DNA of 32,686 bases from Myxococcales bacterium (GTDB taxonomy: Bacteria; Myxococcota_A; Polyangia; JAHFDS01), in assembly GCA_023248855.1 (NCBI GenBank), contig JAHFDS010000034.1, positions 1 to 32,686 of the forward strand, in the 5' to 3' direction. The position numbers and the translations under genes are program-made. The notes beneath the pieces are model-generated. The model was not told the origin of the DNA. It saw only the letters and a program-made list of their open reading frames with translations, and did not search any database. Positions 1 to 9,119 of the stretch are shown here, in pieces (position 1 is the stretch's first letter; the number at the start of each line of letters is the position of its first letter).

Positions 1-669
1 CGTGGCCAGGCCGACGCGCGCGCCGTCGGCCAGCGACGCCAGGCGTTCGCCGAGCGCACGCGCCTCGGTACCGGGCTCCGACAGGGCGACGACCAGCTGC
101 CTGTCGTCCACCCAGCCCAGGAGATCCGTCACGCCAAGCTCGGCGCCCAACGCGACCGCCACCTCTTGCCGCGGCGCCGTCGCCGGGAGGGTCAAGCTCA
201 AGAGCGCGAGGGAGCGCTGGTATCGGATGGCACGCTCGACCTCCTCGGTGAGCCGCTGTCGCAGCACCGGCGTCTCGAGAATCGGATGCGCCGCGAGCGC
301 GCGCCGCTGGGCGTGCAACACGAGCGTCGTCTCGCCGACGGTGAGCACATCGCCGGAGGCCAGCGCGCGCGTGCCCTCGACGCGTTCGCCGTTGACGAAG
401 GTGCCGTTGTGGCTGCCGAGGTCGTGCAGGCGCGCTTCGCCATCGGAGGTGATGACCTTGGCGTGGCTGCGCGACGCCGCCTCATCCGTGAGCGGCAGAT
501 CGGCGTCTGGGCTGCGGCCGAGCAGGACGACGCCCGTCGGCGGCAGATAAAACATGGAGGACGAGCCGCCCTGCAGGACCAGGAGGTAGAAGCGCTGCGG
601 GTCGGCGGTCGCGTCGGCCGACGGTCGCAGCGTCTTGGTTTTCCACAGATCGTGGGACCCCTCGATCAT
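1..669 (-). CDS. FHA domain-containing regulator, 3' end truncated by the window edge
   Basis: Manual reverse-strand translation from ATG at 669..667: MIEGSHDLWKTKTLRPSADATADPQRFYLLVLQGGSSSMFYLPPTGVVLLGRSPDADLPLTDEAASRSHAKVITSDGEARLHDLGSHNGTFVNGERVEGTRALASGDVLTVGETTLVLH..., then an additional domain running off the edge. FHA hallmarks: GR, SRxHAxV, LGSxNGTFVNG. Not in the ORF track because no stop lies inside the window. Confidence 0.88.
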   Translation of the reverse strand, partial: MIEGSHDLWKTKTLRPSADATADPQRFYLLVLQGGSSSMFYLPPTGVVLLGRSPDADLPLTDEAASRSHAKVITSDGEARLHDLGSHNGTFVNGERVEGTRALASGDVLTVGETTLVLHAQRRALAAHPILETPVLRQRLTEEVERAIRYQRSLALLSLTLPATAPRQEVAVALGAELGVTDLLGWVDDRQLVVALSEPGTEARALGERLASLADGARVGLAT

Positions 670-791
670 TGGGCATTCTTGTCGCAGAACCTGCACGCTG
701 ACAAGCCGCTGGGCGGATCCATGCGGATTCCATGCTGCGGTCCTCTTCACGAATGCGACGGGCGCCTCAAGCCCCACACGCGAAGTGCTAT

Positions 792-2372
792 ATGTCCGCC
801 GTGCCCACGTTCGTGCTCGGTTCCGTCCCCCTGTCGCTCGACGCCCTGGCCGAGGTCGCCCGCGCCGGCGCGGAGGTCGCGATCGGCCCCGGCGCCCGCA
901 CCCGCCTCGAGCGGGCGCGCGCCGTGGTGGATCGCATCGTCGCCCTCGGCCCCGATGCCCCCGCGGTCTACGGGGTGAACACCGGCTTCGGCGCGCTCGC
1001 CGAGCGGCGCATCTCGCCCGAGCAGATTGCCGAGCTGCAGCAGAACCTGGTGCGCTCGCACGCCGCGGGCGTCGGGCCGCTCTTGCCCACCGACGTCGTG
1101 CGCGCGCTCATGCTGCTTCGCGCGCAGGTCCTCGCGAGCGGCCACTCGGGCGCCCGCCCGGCCTGCTGCGAGCTCCTGGTCGCGATGCTCAACCGGCGCG
1201 TGCACCCGGCGATCCCCACCCAGGGCTCGGTCGGCGCCTCGGGGGACCTCGCGCCGCTCGCCCACCTCGCGCTCGTCCTCATCGGCGAGGGCCAGGCCGA
1301 GCACGACGGCAAGCTCACGCCCGGCGCCGAGGCCCTTTCGCGCGCAGGCCTTTCGCCGCTTAGGCTCGAGGCCAAGGAGGGCCTGACCCTCGTCAACGGC
1401 ACGCAGCTCATCACCGCCCTCGGCGGCCTCGCGGTGGTGGACGCCGAGCGGCTCGCGCGCACGGCCGACCTCGTCGGCGCGCTCACCCTCGAGGCCCTGC
1501 GCGGCACGCCGCAGCCGTTCCAGCCGCGCATCCACGCGGTGCGCCCGCACCCGGGCCAGATCACGAGCGCGCGCAACCTGTGGGCGCTGCTCCGCGGCAG
1601 CCCCAATGTTGCAGCGCACAAGGACTGCGGCAAGGTCCAGGATCCGTACTCCCTGCGCTGCATGCCGCAGGTGCACGGCGCCACCCGCGACGCGCTCGCC
1701 TACACGCGGGCCGCGCTCGAGCGCGAGGCGATGAGCGCGACCGACAATCCGCTGGTGTTCCCGGGCTCGGAGGGGCCAGGCTCGGACGGGACCGACGACG
1801 ACGCGCTGGTCTCGGGTGGCAACTTCCACGGCCAGCCGGTCGCGATGGCGCTCGACTTCGCCGCGCTCGCGGTCGCGAACCTCGGCAACATCGCGGAGCG
1901 CCGCATCGAGCAGCTCGTGAACCCGCACCTGTCGGGCCTGCCGGCGTTCCTGGTCGCCGACTCCGGCCTGCACAGCGGCTACATGATGGCGCAGGTCACC
2001 GCGGCGGCCCTCGTGAGCGAGAACAAGACGCTCGCGCACCCCGCCTCGGTCGACACCATCCCGTCCTCCGCCGGCCGCGAGGACCACGTGTCGATGGGCC
2101 CGTGGGCGGCGCGAAAATGCGCGCAGATCGTGCTGAACGTGGAGCACGTGCTCGCGATCGAGCTCTTGTGCGCTGCACAAGGCCTCGACCTCCGCCTGCC
2201 CGTGCGCCCCGCCGCCGCGGTCGCCGCCGTGCACGACCGGGTGCGCGCCGTGGTGCCGCACCTCGCGCGCGATCGCCCGGTCGCGCCCGACATCGAGGCC
2301 CTGTCCGCCCTCATCCGCTCGGGCGAGCTCGTCGCGCTCGCCGGCCGTCACCTCGAGGAGCCCCTCTCATGA
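792..2372 (+). CDS. hutH: Histidine ammonia-lyase (HAL/PAL family, MIO prosthetic group)
   Basis: In-frame ATG at 792 ([22 protein letters not shown]...). Conserved [17 protein letters not shown], the [20 protein letters not shown] motif and LVNGTQ. Followed immediately by hutU. Confidence 0.93.
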   Translation: MSAVPTFVLGSVPLSLDALAEVARAGAEVAIGPGARTRLERARAVVDRIVALGPDAPAVYGVNTGFGALAERRISPEQIAELQQNLVRSHAAGVGPLLPTDVVRALMLLRAQVLASGHSGARPACCELLVAMLNRRVHPAIPTQGSVGASGDLAPLAHLALVLIGEGQAEHDGKLTPGAEALSRAGLSPLRLEAKEGLTLVNGTQLITALGGLAVVDAERLARTADLVGALTLEALRGTPQPFQPRIHAVRPHPGQITSARNLWALLRGSPNVAAHKDCGKVQDPYSLRCMPQVHGATRDALAYTRAALEREAMSATDNPLVFPGSEGPGSDGTDDDALVSGGNFHGQPVAMALDFAALAVANLGNIAERRIEQLVNPHLSGLPAFLVADSGLHSGYMMAQVTAAALVSENKTLAHPASVDTIPSSAGREDHVSMGPWAARKCAQIVLNVEHVLAIELLCAAQGLDLRLPVRPAAAVAAVHDRVRAVVPHLARDRPVAPDIEALSALIRSGELVALAGRHLEEPLS

Positions 2373-4027
2373 CCGCCCCCGTCATCCGCGCCCCGCGCGG
2401 CACCACGCTGCGCTGCAAGGGTTGGCCGCAGGAGGCCGCCCTGCGCATGCTCATGAACAACCTCGACCCGGACGTGGCCGAGCGCCCCGCGGACCTGGTC
2501 GTCTACGGCGGCACCGGCAAGGCCGCGCGCAGCTGGGACGCGTTCCACACCCTCGTGCGCGAGCTCGAGCGGCTGGAGGGCGACGAGACGCTGCTCGTGC
2601 AGTCGGGCAAGGCGGTCGGCGTCTTCCGCACGCATCCGGACGCGCCACGTGTCCTCATCGCCAACTCCAACCTGGTCCCGCACTGGGGCACCTGGGACGA
2701 GTTCCGCCGCCTCGAGGCGCTGGGCCTGACCATGTACGGCCAGATGACCGCGGGCTCGTGGATCTACATCGGCACGCAGGGCATCCTGCAGGGGACGTTC
2801 GAGACCTTCGCCGCGGCGGCCAAGCAACACTGGGGCGCGACGGCCGACCTGCGCGGCAAGCTGGTCCTGACGGCGGGCCTGGGCGGCATGGGCGGCGCGC
2901 AACCGCTCGCGGTCACGATGAACGGCGGCGTCGCGCTGTGCGTCGAGGTCGATCCGCACCGCATCCAGCGGCGCCTCGAGACCGGCTACCTCGACGAGTC
3001 CTCCGAGAGCCTCGATCTGGCCCTGCGCCGCGCCGCCGAGCTCGCGCTGCGCGGCGAGCCCCGCTCGATTGGCCTTTGCGGCAATGCCGCCGAGATCTTC
3101 CCCGAGCTGGCCCGCCGCGAGGTGGCGTTCGACCTCGTGACCGATCAGACGAGCGCGCACGATCCGCTCGCGGGCTACATCCCCGCAGGACTGTCGCTCG
3201 CCGACGCGGCGGCGCTGCGGGAGCGCGATCCCGAGGCGTACGTCCGCCGCGCGCGCGCCAGCATGGTCGCCCACGTCTCGGCGATGCTGGCGCTCGGCAA
3301 GCAGGGCGCGCACGTCTTCGACTACGGCAACAACCTGCGCGGTCAGGCCGAGCTCGGGGGCCTGGCAGGCGCGTTCGGCTACCCCGGCTTCGTGCCGGCC
3401 TACATCCGCCCGCAGTTCTGCGAGGGCCGCGGGCCCTTCCGCTGGGCCGCGCTGTCGGGGGATCCAGCCGACATCGCCGCGACCGACCGCGCCATCCTCG
3501 AGCTCTTCCCCGAGGACGCGTCGCTGCGCCGATGGATCGAGCTCGCCTCCACCAAGGTGCAATTCCAGGGGCTGCCCGCGCGCATCTGCTGGCTCGGCTA
3601 CGGCCAGCGCGACCGGGCGGGGCTGCGCTTCAACCAGATGGTCGCGAGCGGCCAGGTCAAGGCGCCCATCGTCATCGGCCGCGATCACCTCGACTGCGGC
3701 TCGGTGGCCTCGCCCTACCGCGAGACCGAGGCCATGAAGGACGGCTCCGACGCGATCGCCGACTGGCCGCTGCTCAATGCCCTCGTCAACACCGCCTCCG
3801 GTGCCACCTGGGTCAGCATCCACCACGGCGGCGGCGTCGGCATCGGCTACTCCATGCACGCGGGCATGGTCGTGGTGGCGGACGGCACCGCCGACGCGGC
3901 CCGCCGCCTGGCCCGGGTGCTGGTCAGCGATCCCGGCATGGGCGTCATCCGGCACGTCGACGCCGGCTACGACGAGGCCCGGCGCACCGCGACCGCGCAC
4001 GGCGTGCGCATCCCACACGGGACCTGA
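2369..4027 (+). CDS. hutU: Urocanate hydratase
   Basis: ATG 2369 overlaps the hutH TGA (ATGA). Translation [56 protein letters not shown]...; [53 protein letters not shown] are typical urocanase sequence. Confidence 0.96.
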   Translation: MTAPVIRAPRGTTLRCKGWPQEAALRMLMNNLDPDVAERPADLVVYGGTGKAARSWDAFHTLVRELERLEGDETLLVQSGKAVGVFRTHPDAPRVLIANSNLVPHWGTWDEFRRLEALGLTMYGQMTAGSWIYIGTQGILQGTFETFAAAAKQHWGATADLRGKLVLTAGLGGMGGAQPLAVTMNGGVALCVEVDPHRIQRRLETGYLDESSESLDLALRRAAELALRGEPRSIGLCGNAAEIFPELARREVAFDLVTDQTSAHDPLAGYIPAGLSLADAAALRERDPEAYVRRARASMVAHVSAMLALGKQGAHVFDYGNNLRGQAELGGLAGAFGYPGFVPAYIRPQFCEGRGPFRWAALSGDPADIAATDRAILELFPEDASLRRWIELASTKVQFQGLPARICWLGYGQRDRAGLRFNQMVASGQVKAPIVIGRDHLDCGSVASPYRETEAMKDGSDAIADWPLLNALVNTASGATWVSIHHGGGVGIGYSMHAGMVVVADGTADAARRLARVLVSDPGMGVIRHVDAGYDEARRTATAHGVRIPHGT

Positions 4028-4089
4028 CCGACTGGCGGCGTGATCGAAAACACGTGTGCTCCGGCCTTGGACCGGAGAGAATCCAGGCC

Positions 4090-6021
4090 TTGCGACGAGA
4101 ACGCGCGTGGACCTGGGCCGCCCTGTGGTGCGTGGCGATGCTGGCGGGCTGCGGCGGCGGCTCCGCCAAGGCGCGCGACGGGGGCCTGTTGCCCGTGCCG
4201 TCGGGCGCGGGCACGGGCGACGGCGGTGTGACCTGTGTCTCGGGCGAGGCGTGCCGCCTGCCCGATGACGCGTGCGGCGTCGGCCGGATCGTGTGCGTCC
4301 GCAACGTCCCGGCCTGCGTGCGCTTCCAGCCGAGCCCCGACGGCACGCCGTGTGACGACCACAGCGCCTGCACCCGCTCCGACGTCTGCATCCAGGGCGA
4401 GTGCGTCGGGCAGAACGCCGTGGTCTGCCAGCCCATCGACTCCTGCCACCAGGCCGGCACGTGCAACCGCGCCACCGGCCAGTGCACCCAGCCGGTGAAG
4501 GCCGACGGCGAGTCCTGCGACGACGGCGACGCGTGCACCCGGATTGACCATTGCAGGTCCGGCGCTTGCGTGGGCGCGGCCCCCGTCGATTGCGGCCCCG
4601 GCGACGTCTGCAACGAGCCGGGCGTGTGCGACCGTGTCACCGGGCAGTGCTTCCACCCGCCCAAGCCGGACGGCACACGCTGCGACGACGGCAATGCCTG
4701 TACCCGCTCCGACATCTGCCTCTCGGGCAGCTGCACCGGCACCAATCAGGTGTTCTGCGGCGCGACGGATCAGTGCCACGGACAGGGCGTCTGCGACCCG
4801 CAGAACGGCCAGTGCTCGAACCCGACCCTCGCCGATGGCACCACCTGCAACGACGGCAACGCCTGCACACGCCGCGACTTCTGCTCGGGCGGACAGTGCC
4901 TCGGCTCGAACCCGGTGACGTGCACCGCGAGCGATCAATGCCACACGCCCGGCACTTGCAACGCCGCCACCGGCGCCTGCAGCAATCCAGCCCAGCCGGA
5001 CGGCACGGCGTGCAACGACAACAACGCGTGCACGACCGTGGACGCGTGCCGCGCCGGCATCTGCACGGGTGGGAATGCGGTCGTGTGCACGGCCTCCGAT
5101 CAATGCCACAATGCCGGCGTCTGCAGCACCACGACGGGCCTTTGCAGCAATCCCATCAAATCCAACGGATCCGCGTGCAGCGACGGCAACGCCTGCACGC
5201 GCACCGATTCCTGCCAGAACGGCGCCTGCACCGGCGCCAATCCCGTCGTTTGCACCGCCTCCGATCAGTGCCACGACATCGGCACCTGCACGCCGGCCAC
5301 GGGTCTTTGCAGCAATCCCGCCAGGACCAACGGCACGGCGTGTACCGACAACAATGCCTGCACGCGCTCCGACTCCTGCCAGAACGGTACCTGCACCGGT
5401 GCCAATCCCGTCGTTTGCACCGCCTCCGATCAATGCCACGACATCGGCACCTGCAGCGCGGCGACCGGCACGTGCAGCAATCCCAGCAAGGCCAATGGCA
5501 CGGCGTGCAATGACAGCAATGCATGCACCAGCGGGGAGAAATGCCAGAGCGGCTCGTGCGCGGGCGGCACCACGGTCGTGTGCACGGCCTCCGACCAGTG
5601 CCACGTCGCGGGCACGTGCAGCCCCGCCTCCGGCTGCTCGAACCCGGCCGCCCCGGACAGCACGCTCTGCAACGACGGCGACGGCTGCACCTCGAGCGAC
5701 GTCTGCACCGCGGGGCTCTGCTCGGGCTCGGGCATCGCCGGCTGCGGGCTCGGCCAGACGTGCACCGCGACCGTCCAGTGCGCGAGCGGCTGGGACTGCC
5801 TCAAGGCCGTCCCCACCGATGCCACCGGCTTCTGCTCCCGCTCGTGCGCCCTGGACTCCGCCTGCACGTTCGCCGGTCCCGGCACGGGCCGCTGCGTGAT
5901 CGCGACGACCGGCATGGCGGCCGACCACTGCGGCATTGTCTGTGGCGCCGGCAGCACCTGCCCGGCCGGGTTTTCCTGCGCGACCATCCAGGGCCTGCCG
6001 ATCTGCGCGCCCAACCAGTAG
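4090..6021 (+). CDS. Cys-rich repeat lipoprotein (eight ~55-aa Cys modules plus a partial ninth)
   Basis: TTG start at 4090 preceded by GGAGAGA. N-terminus M(TTG)RRERAWTWAALWCVAMLAGCGGG is a lipobox (LAGC). Followed by tandem modules of type DGTxCNDxNACTxxDxCxxGxCxGxNxVVCTASDQCHxxGTCxxATGxCSNP. Part of ORF 2422..6021; the ORF upstream of 4090 overlaps hutU and is spurious. Confidence 0.85.
   Translation: MRRERAWTWAALWCVAMLAGCGGGSAKARDGGLLPVPSGAGTGDGGVTCVSGEACRLPDDACGVGRIVCVRNVPACVRFQPSPDGTPCDDHSACTRSDVCIQGECVGQNAVVCQPIDSCHQAGTCNRATGQCTQPVKADGESCDDGDACTRIDHCRSGACVGAAPVDCGPGDVCNEPGVCDRVTGQCFHPPKPDGTRCDDGNACTRSDICLSGSCTGTNQVFCGATDQCHGQGVCDPQNGQCSNPTLADGTTCNDGNACTRRDFCSGGQCLGSNPVTCTASDQCHTPGTCNAATGACSNPAQPDGTACNDNNACTTVDACRAGICTGGNAVVCTASDQCHNAGVCSTTTGLCSNPIKSNGSACSDGNACTRTDSCQNGACTGANPVVCTASDQCHDIGTCTPATGLCSNPARTNGTACTDNNACTRSDSCQNGTCTGANPVVCTASDQCHDIGTCSAATGTCSNPSKANGTACNDSNACTSGEKCQSGSCAGGTTVVCTASDQCHVAGTCSPASGCSNPAAPDSTLCNDGDGCTSSDVCTAGLCSGSGIAGCGLGQTCTATVQCASGWDCLKAVPTDATGFCSRSCALDSACTFAGPGTGRCVIATTGMAADHCGIVCGAGSTCPAGFSCATIQGLPICAPNQ
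4339..5655 (+). repeat. Tandem in-frame 165-bp (55-aa) coding repeat, 8 units (last unit one codon shorter), with a partial ninth unit from 5656
   Basis: Unit starts at 4339, 4504, 4669, 4834, 4999, 5164, 5329, 5494 (DGTPC, DGESC, DGTRC, DGTTC, DGTAC, NGSAC, NGTAC, NGTAC); a further DSTLC starts at 5656. Confidence 0.9.
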
Positions 6022-6132
6022 CCTGGCCCGTTCGACCGGCGTCGCTGGGTGGGTAGGCCAGGCGCGCCGGATGCTATACCCTGGAGGGGTAGCGGCAAGA
6101 CCGTTCGACCCGGCTCGGGAGAGGTCCGTCCG

Positions 6133-8142
6133 ATGATGAGATCGATGTTCCGTGTGGCGCTGGTAGTGCTCGCGCTGGCCGGCGGCGAGTCGGGCTGCGG
6201 CCCGAACAACCAGCCGGGGACCGGCGGCACCGGGACCGGTGGCGCGAGCGGCGCCGGCGGCACCGGGCGCGCTGGCTCGGGCGGCGTGGGCCAGGGCGGT
6301 GCGAGCGGCAACGCCATGCGCGACGCCGGGGTTCCCTCCCCCGATGCACCCTGCGGCCTCCGCACCTGCGCCAGCGAGAACGCCTCCTGCGGCCGCATCG
6401 GCGATGGCTGCGGAGGCCTCATCGACTGCGGATCGTGCCCGGCCGGCGAGATCTGCGGCGGCGGCGGCCCGAGCAAGTGCGGGTCGATGCCCGATGCCGG
6501 TCCTTGCGTGCCGCGCACGTGCGCGAGCGCGGCCGCCAACTGCGGGCCCGTCGGGGACGGCTGCGGCAACGTGCTCGACTGCGGCAGGTGCACCGCACCC
6601 GACACCTGCGGCGGCAATGGCATGCCGAGCCAGTGCGGCCGCCCCTGCGTGGGCCTTTGCCAGCAACAGGTGCCGTGCATGACCGGCACCACCACGATCT
6701 CCGGCACCGTCGTCGCACCGACGCCGATGCAGTACGGCCCGCCCGATCCGCTCTACGGTGCGCTCGTGTACGTGCCGAACGCGCCGGTCGAGCCGTTTTC
6801 GGCGGGGATCAGCTGCGATCGCTGCGACGCCCAGGCCTCCGGCGCGCCGCTCGTCAGCGCCACCACGGGACCGGACGGCAAGTTCCGGCTCGAAAATGCC
6901 CCCGTCGGCGCGAACATCCCGCTCGTGATCCAGCTCGGCCGCTGGCGCCGGCAGGTGACCCTGCCGATGGTCACGATGTGCCAGGACAACCCCAAGCCCG
7001 CCGAGCTCACGCGCCTGCCGCGCAAGAAGAGCGAGGGCGACATCCCGCAGTTCGCGATGGTGACGGGCTCGGTCGACGCGCTGCAGTGCCTCCTGCGCAA
7101 GGTCGGCATCGACGACTCGGAGTTCACCGCACCGACCGCCGCCGGTCGCGTGCACTTCTACCGCGCCAACGGCTCGAAGGCCCCCGCCGCCAGCGGCGCG
7201 ACGCCGGCGGACACCGTGCTCTACAACGACCCGGCCGAGCTGGCCAAGCACGACGTCGTGATCCTCGCCTGCGAGGGCAGCGAGATCGCCAAGCCCGCGG
7301 CGGGCAGGCAGAACCTGGTGGACTACACGAGCCGCGGCGGCCGCGTGTTCGCCACGCACTACAGCTACTCCTGGCTCTACCAGACCATGCCGTTTCAGAG
7401 CACCGGCATGTGGGACGCCGACCCGATGCTCAACCACCTGCCCACCACCGGCGGCGCGCTCACCTGCAGCGTCGACACGAGCTTCCCGAAGGGCATGGCC
7501 TTCGAGGCATGGCTGCGCATCGTCGGCGCGGAATCGGCGCCCGGACAGGTCGCCATCAACGTACCGAGAAACGACATCGACGGCGTGGTCGCGCCGGCGC
7601 AGCGGTGGCTCTACTCGACAATGCCGCAGACGGTGCAGCACTACACGTTCAACACGCCGGTCGGCGTGATGCCCGACCAGCAGTGCGGCCGCGTGCTGTT
7701 CTCCGACTTCCATGTGACCGGCGGCGCGACCAGCACGTCCACCTTTCCCGCGGAGTGCACGGCGGCGCCACTGACGCCCCAGGAGAAGGTGCTCGAGTTC
7801 ATGCTGTTCGACGTGTCGTCGTGCATCCGGCCGGACGTGCCGCCGGCCTGCATGCCGCGCACGTGCGCGCAGCAGATGCTCGAGTGCGGCGGCGCGGGCG
7901 ACGGCTGCGGCGGTCTGCTGGATTGCGGCATGTGCACGCCACCCGACACCTGCGGCGGCGGCGGAACCCCCGGGCGCTGCGGCCACACCACGAGCTGCAT
8001 GCCGCGCACCTGCGCCCAGGCGAACGCCAACTGCGGCCCGGTCGCAGACGGCTGCGGCAACGTGCTCGACTGCGGCCTGTGCACCCCGCCCGACACGTGC
8101 GGCGGCGGCGGCGTCCCGAGCCGCTGCGGTCACATCGGCTAG
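6133..8142 (+). CDS. Lipoprotein with Gly/Thr-rich linker, two N-terminal and two C-terminal Cys modules, and a central carboxypeptidase-regulatory-like region
   Basis: ATG 6133: MMRSMFRVALVVLALAGGESGCGPNNQPGTGGTGTGGASGAGG. Four modules CxPRTCAxxxxxCGxxGDGCGxxLDCGxCxxPDTCGGxGxPxxCG; the central region contains ISGTVVAPTPM...VSATTGPDGKFRLENAPVGANIPLVIQLGRWRRQ. Confidence 0.83.
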   Translation: MMRSMFRVALVVLALAGGESGCGPNNQPGTGGTGTGGASGAGGTGRAGSGGVGQGGASGNAMRDAGVPSPDAPCGLRTCASENASCGRIGDGCGGLIDCGSCPAGEICGGGGPSKCGSMPDAGPCVPRTCASAAANCGPVGDGCGNVLDCGRCTAPDTCGGNGMPSQCGRPCVGLCQQQVPCMTGTTTISGTVVAPTPMQYGPPDPLYGALVYVPNAPVEPFSAGISCDRCDAQASGAPLVSATTGPDGKFRLENAPVGANIPLVIQLGRWRRQVTLPMVTMCQDNPKPAELTRLPRKKSEGDIPQFAMVTGSVDALQCLLRKVGIDDSEFTAPTAAGRVHFYRANGSKAPAASGATPADTVLYNDPAELAKHDVVILACEGSEIAKPAAGRQNLVDYTSRGGRVFATHYSYSWLYQTMPFQSTGMWDADPMLNHLPTTGGALTCSVDTSFPKGMAFEAWLRIVGAESAPGQVAINVPRNDIDGVVAPAQRWLYSTMPQTVQHYTFNTPVGVMPDQQCGRVLFSDFHVTGGATSTSTFPAECTAAPLTPQEKVLEFMLFDVSSCIRPDVPPACMPRTCAQQMLECGGAGDGCGGLLDCGMCTPPDTCGGGGTPGRCGHTTSCMPRTCAQANANCGPVADGCGNVLDCGLCTPPDTCGGGGVPSRCGHIG

Positions 8143-8176
8143 ACGGAAACGCGTAGACCCCGCGCCCGCGCTCTGG

Positions 8177-8278
8177 GTCCCGGTCCCCTTCCCGGTCCCG
8201 AGCGTCCGGCTCCTCGACCGCAGCGGCTGAGCCAGGCCGAATACCGGACTCGGAGCGGGACCGGGAGCGGGACCGGGA
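8177..8278. terminator. Long imperfect GC-rich inverted repeat in an intergenic region; candidate terminator or mobile intergenic repeat
   Basis: Left arm tcccggtccccttcccggtcccgagcgtccgg (8178-8209); right arm ccggactcggagcgggaccgggagcgggaccggga (8244-8278). The reverse complement of the right arm (tcccggtcccgctcccggtcccgctccgagtccgg) matches the left arm with a few mismatches and a small gap. Loop ~34 nt. Lies 3' of the CDS ending at 8142. Confidence 0.55.
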
Positions 8279-8363
8279 CCGGCTTCGGATTTGGTCTCAT
8301 GGTGCACCGCTGTAGGAGCCCTGCATCCCGAGGAATGTAGGCGAGCTGGAGTATCTTGGAGAC

Positions 8364-9119
8364 ATGCGCGGGTGCGTTCTCTGGACGGTCCTCGCCGTCG
8401 GCGGCTCGCAGCCCGCTAGCACGCCCGAGCGCGCGCCGCGCGTGGTGCTGTGGGCTTGGGAGCATCCACAGGATCTGGGCTTCCTCGCGAGCTTCGCGGG
8501 GAACGTCGGGATCGCTTACCTCGCCGCGACCCTGCGGGTCGGGCCCGATGGAGTCGCGCTCGTACCGCGCCGCCAGCCGATGCGCGTCGCGCCGGGCACG
8601 CCGCTGACGGCGGTCGTGCGGCTCGAGCCGGCGCGGGGCCTGCGCGCGCTCGGACCAGCCGAGCGCGATCGCCTGGTGGACATCGTCCGCGGCGTGGCGC
8701 GCATGCCGGGCGTGAGCGCCGTGCAGCTCGACTGCGACGCGCCGCGCTCGTTTCGGGCAGCCTACGCGGCGCTGCTCGGCAGCATACGGGCGGCGCTGCC
8801 CCCGAGCGTCGGGCTATCGATGACCGCCCTCGCCTCCTGGTGCATGTTCGACGACTGGCTCGACAGCGCGGTGCTGCCGGTCGATGACGCCGTGCCGATG
8901 GTGTTCTCCATGGGCCGCGAAGGAAAGCAGATCCGCGCCCGCCTGTCGGGCGGCCAGGACTTCCTGGCCCGTCGCTGCCAACAGAGCCTCGGCCTCGCCA
9001 CCTACGAGCCGGCCTTCCCGGTTCCGCGCGCGCGACGGCTCTATTTGTTTCACGACGGGTCCTGGACCGCTGAGGTGCTCGCACACGCGCTCGTTCGTTT
9101 CGGAAGGAGGGACCCTTGA
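8364..9119 (+). CDS. DUF3142-like protein
   Basis: MRGCVLWTVLAVGGSQPASTPERAPRVVLWAWEHPQDLGFLASFAGNVGIAYLAATLRV...VSAVQLDCDAPRSFRAAYAALLGSIRAALP... ; the WAWEhPqdL start and QlDcD motif fit DUF3142 as I remember it. Confidence 0.7.
   Translation: MRGCVLWTVLAVGGSQPASTPERAPRVVLWAWEHPQDLGFLASFAGNVGIAYLAATLRVGPDGVALVPRRQPMRVAPGTPLTAVVRLEPARGLRALGPAERDRLVDIVRGVARMPGVSAVQLDCDAPRSFRAAYAALLGSIRAALPPSVGLSMTALASWCMFDDWLDSAVLPVDDAVPMVFSMGREGKQIRARLSGGQDFLARRCQQSLGLATYEPAFPVPRARRLYLFHDGSWTAEVLAHALVRFGRRDP

Noticed and set aside
747-4018. Minus-strand ORFs 747..2351 and 2348..4018
   Set aside because: Antisense to hutH and hutU, which are unambiguous.
4339-5655. Possible CRISPR-like array (regular repeats)
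   Set aside because: Repeats are 165 bp, contiguous and in frame with conserved Cys; no unique spacers.
3967-8307. 1446-aa minus-strand ORF antisense to the two Cys-rich lipoproteins
   Set aside because: High-GC shadow ORF with low-complexity A/R/G-rich content; sense-strand genes have signal peptides, RBSs and conserved motifs.
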